Notes under the pieces: generated by a model
Seen by the model: only the letters and a program-made list of their open reading frames with translations
The model's database searches: none
Told to the model about the DNA's origin: nothing
Made by a program: the position numbers and the translations under genes
Source: Euzebyales bacterium
Lineage (GTDB): Bacteria; Actinomycetota; Nitriliruptoria; Euzebyales; JAHELV01
DNA length: 35,953 nucleotides
Assembly: GCA_035461305.1 (NCBI GenBank)
Contig: DATHVN010000112.1
Span: 1 to 35,953 of the forward strand
Direction of reading: 5' to 3'
In this document: one piece after another, positions 33,500 to 35,953 of the stretch
How the letters are laid out: every line of letters begins with the position of its first letter
Numbering within the stretch: position 1 is the stretch's first letter

Positions 33500-34506
33500 T
33501 CACTGTCGCAGCCGGCGTTGGCGGCCGTACGCGGACAGCAGGATGATGAGCACGATGCCGAGGACGATCTGACGTTGGGACGCGTCCATGCGAATGGTCG
33601 TCAGCAGCGACTCGAGCACGGTGAGCGCGACCGCGCCGACCGCGGTCCCCGCATAGCCTCCAACGCCACCGGCCAGCGTGGTCCCTCCGATCACCACTGC
33701 AGCAATTGACGGCAGCATGTACTGGTCGGCGAGGTTCAGAAACACGGTCTCGGTGAAGCCGAGGAGGAAGAAGCCCCCGAGGGCGGCGAGGACGCTCGAG
33801 CACACGTAGACGGCGACGACGTTGTACTTCACCGTGATGCCGGACAGTTCCGCGGCGTGCCGGTTGGCGCCCAGCGCGTACACCCGCCATCCGAACGTCG
33901 TCCGGCGCAGCACGAGGATCACCAGCGCTCCCAGCACGAGCCAGATCCACAACAGCCCGGGAATCGAGAAGATGGTGTCACCTTTGACCAGCGTGATCAT
34001 GATGGGCGCGGCGCGCCCGGCGGCAGTACCACCCGCGTAGAGCAGGACCAGGCCCTGCACGACGCCGATCATCCCCAGCGTCATCACCAGCGGCGGGATG
34101 CGTGCGTAGGCGATGCCGATGCCGTTGACCAGCCCTATGCCGGCGCACGCCAGCAGTGCCAAGCCGAGCCCCGCCAACACCTGGGAGTCGTCGCCTTCGA
34201 TGGTGCGAGCGGCGATGATCGCCGAGAACGTGGCGACCTTGCCCACCGAGAGATCGATGCCCTCGCCGCCGGAGATGATGACGATCGTCTGACCCATCGC
34301 GATGATCCCGAGGAAGGCAGAAACCCGCAGCACGCTTACGATCTGGCGGTAGGAAGCGAAGCCGGGGGAGATGATCTCGCCGCTCACGATCAGCGCAACG
34401 GCGATGAGCACGGCGATCGCGACAGGGGTGTCGGCGAACCACTCTGCGACACGCCGCGCGGCTCGGGCAGCGACCCGAAACGCCCGGTCGTCTGCTGCGT
34501 GCTCAC
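33500..34506 (-). CDS. RbsC-type sugar ABC transporter permease (second subunit), N-terminal frameshift
   Basis: A permease of the ribose/xylose/inositol ABC family. LGIIAMGQTIVIISGGEGIDLSVGKVATFSAII is the family hallmark. LVNGIGIAYARIPPLVMTLGMIGVVQGL and FGWRVYALGANRHAAELSGI follow, then IAAVVIGGTTLAGGVGGYAGTAVGAV. GTG at 34506 overlaps the stop of the first permease (GTGA), but that frame is off by one. Restoring one G in the GGG near 34480 joins it to AFRVAARAARRVAEWFADTPVAIAVLIAV, the expected first helix. If the shift is real, only the part from GTG 34411 remains in frame. It probably pairs with the first permease as a heterodimer. Confidence 0.85.
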
Positions 34507-35501
34507 GATCGGGCCCTCCGCAGCGCGGGGATCCCGGCGAGGGCGAGCGCGCCGATCACGATGAGCCCGTCGATGAGTTCGCGCGTCCCACCGGACAGAC
34601 CGGCGAAGAACACGATGTTCGAGATCAGACCGAGCACGATCGCCCCCGCTATGGCGCCGCCGGCCCCACCGACGCCCCCCGACAGCGCCGTGCCACCGAT
34701 CACGAGTGCCGCGATCGAAGTCAGCGTGAGCTCTCCTCCGATGAAGACGGCACCGGCAGACGCCCCGACGTACGGGTCGCCCGATCCGGTGTTGGCGAGG
34801 ATCGCCAGGGCGCTCAGTCCTCCGAAGAGCCCGCCGAGCACGTAGCTGGCCACTCGTACCCGGCTGACGTTGATCCCACTGGCGAACGCCGCCTGCTCGT
34901 CACCCCCGATCGCATAGATGTGGAGGCCGAGCCGGTGGCGCTTGACCGCGAGCCACAGCCCGGCGAACAGGAGGATGACCAGTGCCGCCACGGGCACGCC
35001 GAAAACCGTGTCGCGGTAGACCGGCGTCATGACCGTCGGTACGCTGCCGCCCGGCTGGGGCAGGACCTGCAGCGTGAGCCCGGCCCACACGAAGCTTGCC
35101 GCGAACGTGGCGACGATCGGTTGCAGCCGGAGGTAGGACGCGAGCGCGCCGTTGATGAAGCCGCCGACCGCACCGACGGCCAGCGCGGCGAGCACGGCCA
35201 CGGGGAGGTTGGCCGGTCCACCGTCCATCAGGACCACCCCAACCACCGACGACAGCGTGATCAATGCCCCGAGTGAGAGATCGATGCCGCCCCCCAGGAC
35301 GATGATCGTCTGCCCGATGGCCGCAGCCACGAGCGGCACGAACGTCGCGAAGTTGGAGCTGATCGAGTAGCCCGTGAAGAAGTTGGGCGCGAGCCAGGCA
35401 TTGATCGCGATCGCGATGAGCAGGAGCACCCAGACCGTGACCGACGCGAGACGCCCCTGACGGACGAACGTGCGAGCGGTCTCGAGCACCCTGTCCATCA
35501 T
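34503..35501 (-). CDS. RbsC-type sugar ABC transporter permease (first subunit)
   Basis: 332 residues with eight to ten membrane helices. VPLVAAAIGQTIIVLGGGIDLSLGALITLSSVVG is the family signature. FINGALASYLRLQPIVATFAASFVWAG and LGLHIYAIGGDEQAAFASGI follow, then IAALVIGGTALSGGVGGAGG. ATG at 35501 overlaps the stop of the ATPase gene (ATGA); a second ATG lies at 35498. It sits between the ATPase and the second permease with overlaps on both sides, so all three are translationally coupled. The substrate is probably a pentose, polyol or autoinducer-like sugar; the binding protein must lie beyond the window. Confidence 0.92.
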   Translation of the reverse strand: MMDRVLETARTFVRQGRLASVTVWVLLLIAIAINAWLAPNFFTGYSISSNFATFVPLVAAAIGQTIIVLGGGIDLSLGALITLSSVVGVVLMDGGPANLPVAVLAALAVGAVGGFINGALASYLRLQPIVATFAASFVWAGLTLQVLPQPGGSVPTVMTPVYRDTVFGVPVAALVILLFAGLWLAVKRHRLGLHIYAIGGDEQAAFASGINVSRVRVASYVLGGLFGGLSALAILANTGSGDPYVGASAGAVFIGGELTLTSIAALVIGGTALSGGVGGAGGAIAGAIVLGLISNIVFFAGLSGGTRELIDGLIVIGALALAGIPALRRARS

Positions 35502-35953
35502 TCGACCTCGTCCGTCGTGACGTCCGAGGTCTCGTCGACCCGCATCGAGGCGGCCAGCAGCCGGTCCTCGGTCAGCTGGTCGGCCGTGAGCTCGTCGACG
35601 ATGCGTCCCTCGTAGAGCACGACGATGCGATCGGAGAGATCGAGCAGTTCCCGATTCTCGCTGGAGTTGAACAGGATCGCGACACCGTCATCGGTCAGGG
35701 AGCGCATGACCCTGTACAGCTCCTCCTTGGCCCCGACGTCAATGCCTTTGGTCGGATCGTCCATCAGAACGATTCGCGGATCCGTGAGCAGCCACTTGCC
35801 GACGACCACCTTCTGCGCGTTGCCGCCGCTGAGCGTTGAGACAGAGTCGTCGAGGTCGCCGAGCTTGATCGACAGCCGCTCGACGGCGTCGCGGGCGGCC
35901 GCACGCTCCCGGGATCCCGACAGCAGGCCCCCGGCGATCTTGCGTTGCCCCAT
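35498..35953 (-). CDS. Sugar ABC transporter ATP-binding protein (RbsA-like), C-terminal part
   Basis: The last 151 codons of an RbsA/MglA-type ATPase; the gene continues past the right edge. It is the second ATPase half: the signature LSGGNAQKVVVGKWL, Walker B and D-loop IVLMDDPTKGIDVGAKEEL, and ILFNSSENRELLDLSDRIVVLYEGRIV, where sugar-type ATPases carry SSE in place of the histidine switch. It ends DVTTDEVE and overlaps the first permease. First gene of the visible operon. Confidence 0.92.
   Translation of the reverse strand: MGQRKIAGGLLSGSRERAAARDAVERLSIKLGDLDDSVSTLSGGNAQKVVVGKWLLTDPRIVLMDDPTKGIDVGAKEELYRVMRSLTDDGVAILFNSSENRELLDLSDRIVVLYEGRIVDELTADQLTEDRLLAASMRVDETSDVTTDEVE

Overview
The window is high-GC throughout with GTG, TTG and even CTG starts, and it carries typical Actinomycetota gene families: an AfsR/SARP-type BTAD regulator, an ECF sigma factor with a SnoaL-like tail, a deazaflavin-dependent (Ddn-like) nitroreductase, 14-helix MFS pumps and Rbs-type sugar ABC transport. 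It therefore looks like chromosomal DNA of a high-GC actinobacterium; I cannot name the genus. No rRNA, tRNA, CRISPR array or insertion sequence was seen.

Layout, left to right. (1) 1-3149, minus: copper chaperone copZ and copper-exporting P-type ATPase copA, leaving the window at the left edge. (2) 3308-6599, plus: a divergent SARP/NB-ARC/TPR regulator broken by several +1 shifts and a 35-bp triplication. Three CTGTCGA heptamers spaced exactly 11 bp apart lie between it and copZA. (3) 6618-13094, minus: an MFS exporter, an SRPBCC-like protein, an alpha/alpha-toroid protein, an EmrB/QacA-type MFS pump, and an ECF sigma factor with an upstream DUF1579-like partner. (4) 13124-15514: a collapsed drrA/drrB drug-ABC relic, then an FAD monooxygenase divergent from its likely MarR regulator, with a clear operator between them. 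(5) 15544-17522, minus: a UBP zinc-finger protein coupled by an ATGA overlap to a REC/glutaredoxin-like/thioredoxin-reductase-like fusion that has lost the redox cysteines. (6) 17810-20249: a membrane protein, a GAF-domain relic, and a two-gene unit with a second SRPBCC paralogue. (7) 20358-24981: a redox or stress group with a stand-alone E2-type acyltransferase, an alpha/beta hydrolase, a dimeric alpha/beta-barrel-like protein, a rhodanese, a flavodoxin and a Ddn-like protein. A symmetric DosR/DevR-like box lies inside this group. (8) 25007-27590, minus: a serine beta-lactamase-fold hydrolase, an ABC-2 permease, and remnants of an ABC ATPase and a histidine kinase joined by deletion. (9) 27777-32172: a PhnB-like VOC protein, a membrane-anchored unknown, a large stand-alone molybdopterin oxidoreductase and a small helical protein. 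(10) 32192-35953, minus: an overlapping sugar-ABC operon (ATPase, two RbsC permeases) ending in a Gfo/Idh/MocA dehydrogenase, leaving the window at the right edge.

Many genes carry single-base frameshifts, often in G/C runs, which suggests base-calling error. Several others are fused or truncated by larger deletions (copA tail, drrA-drrB, kinase-ATPase), which base-calling error cannot explain. Both kinds are marked so a reader can separate consensus errors from real gene decay.
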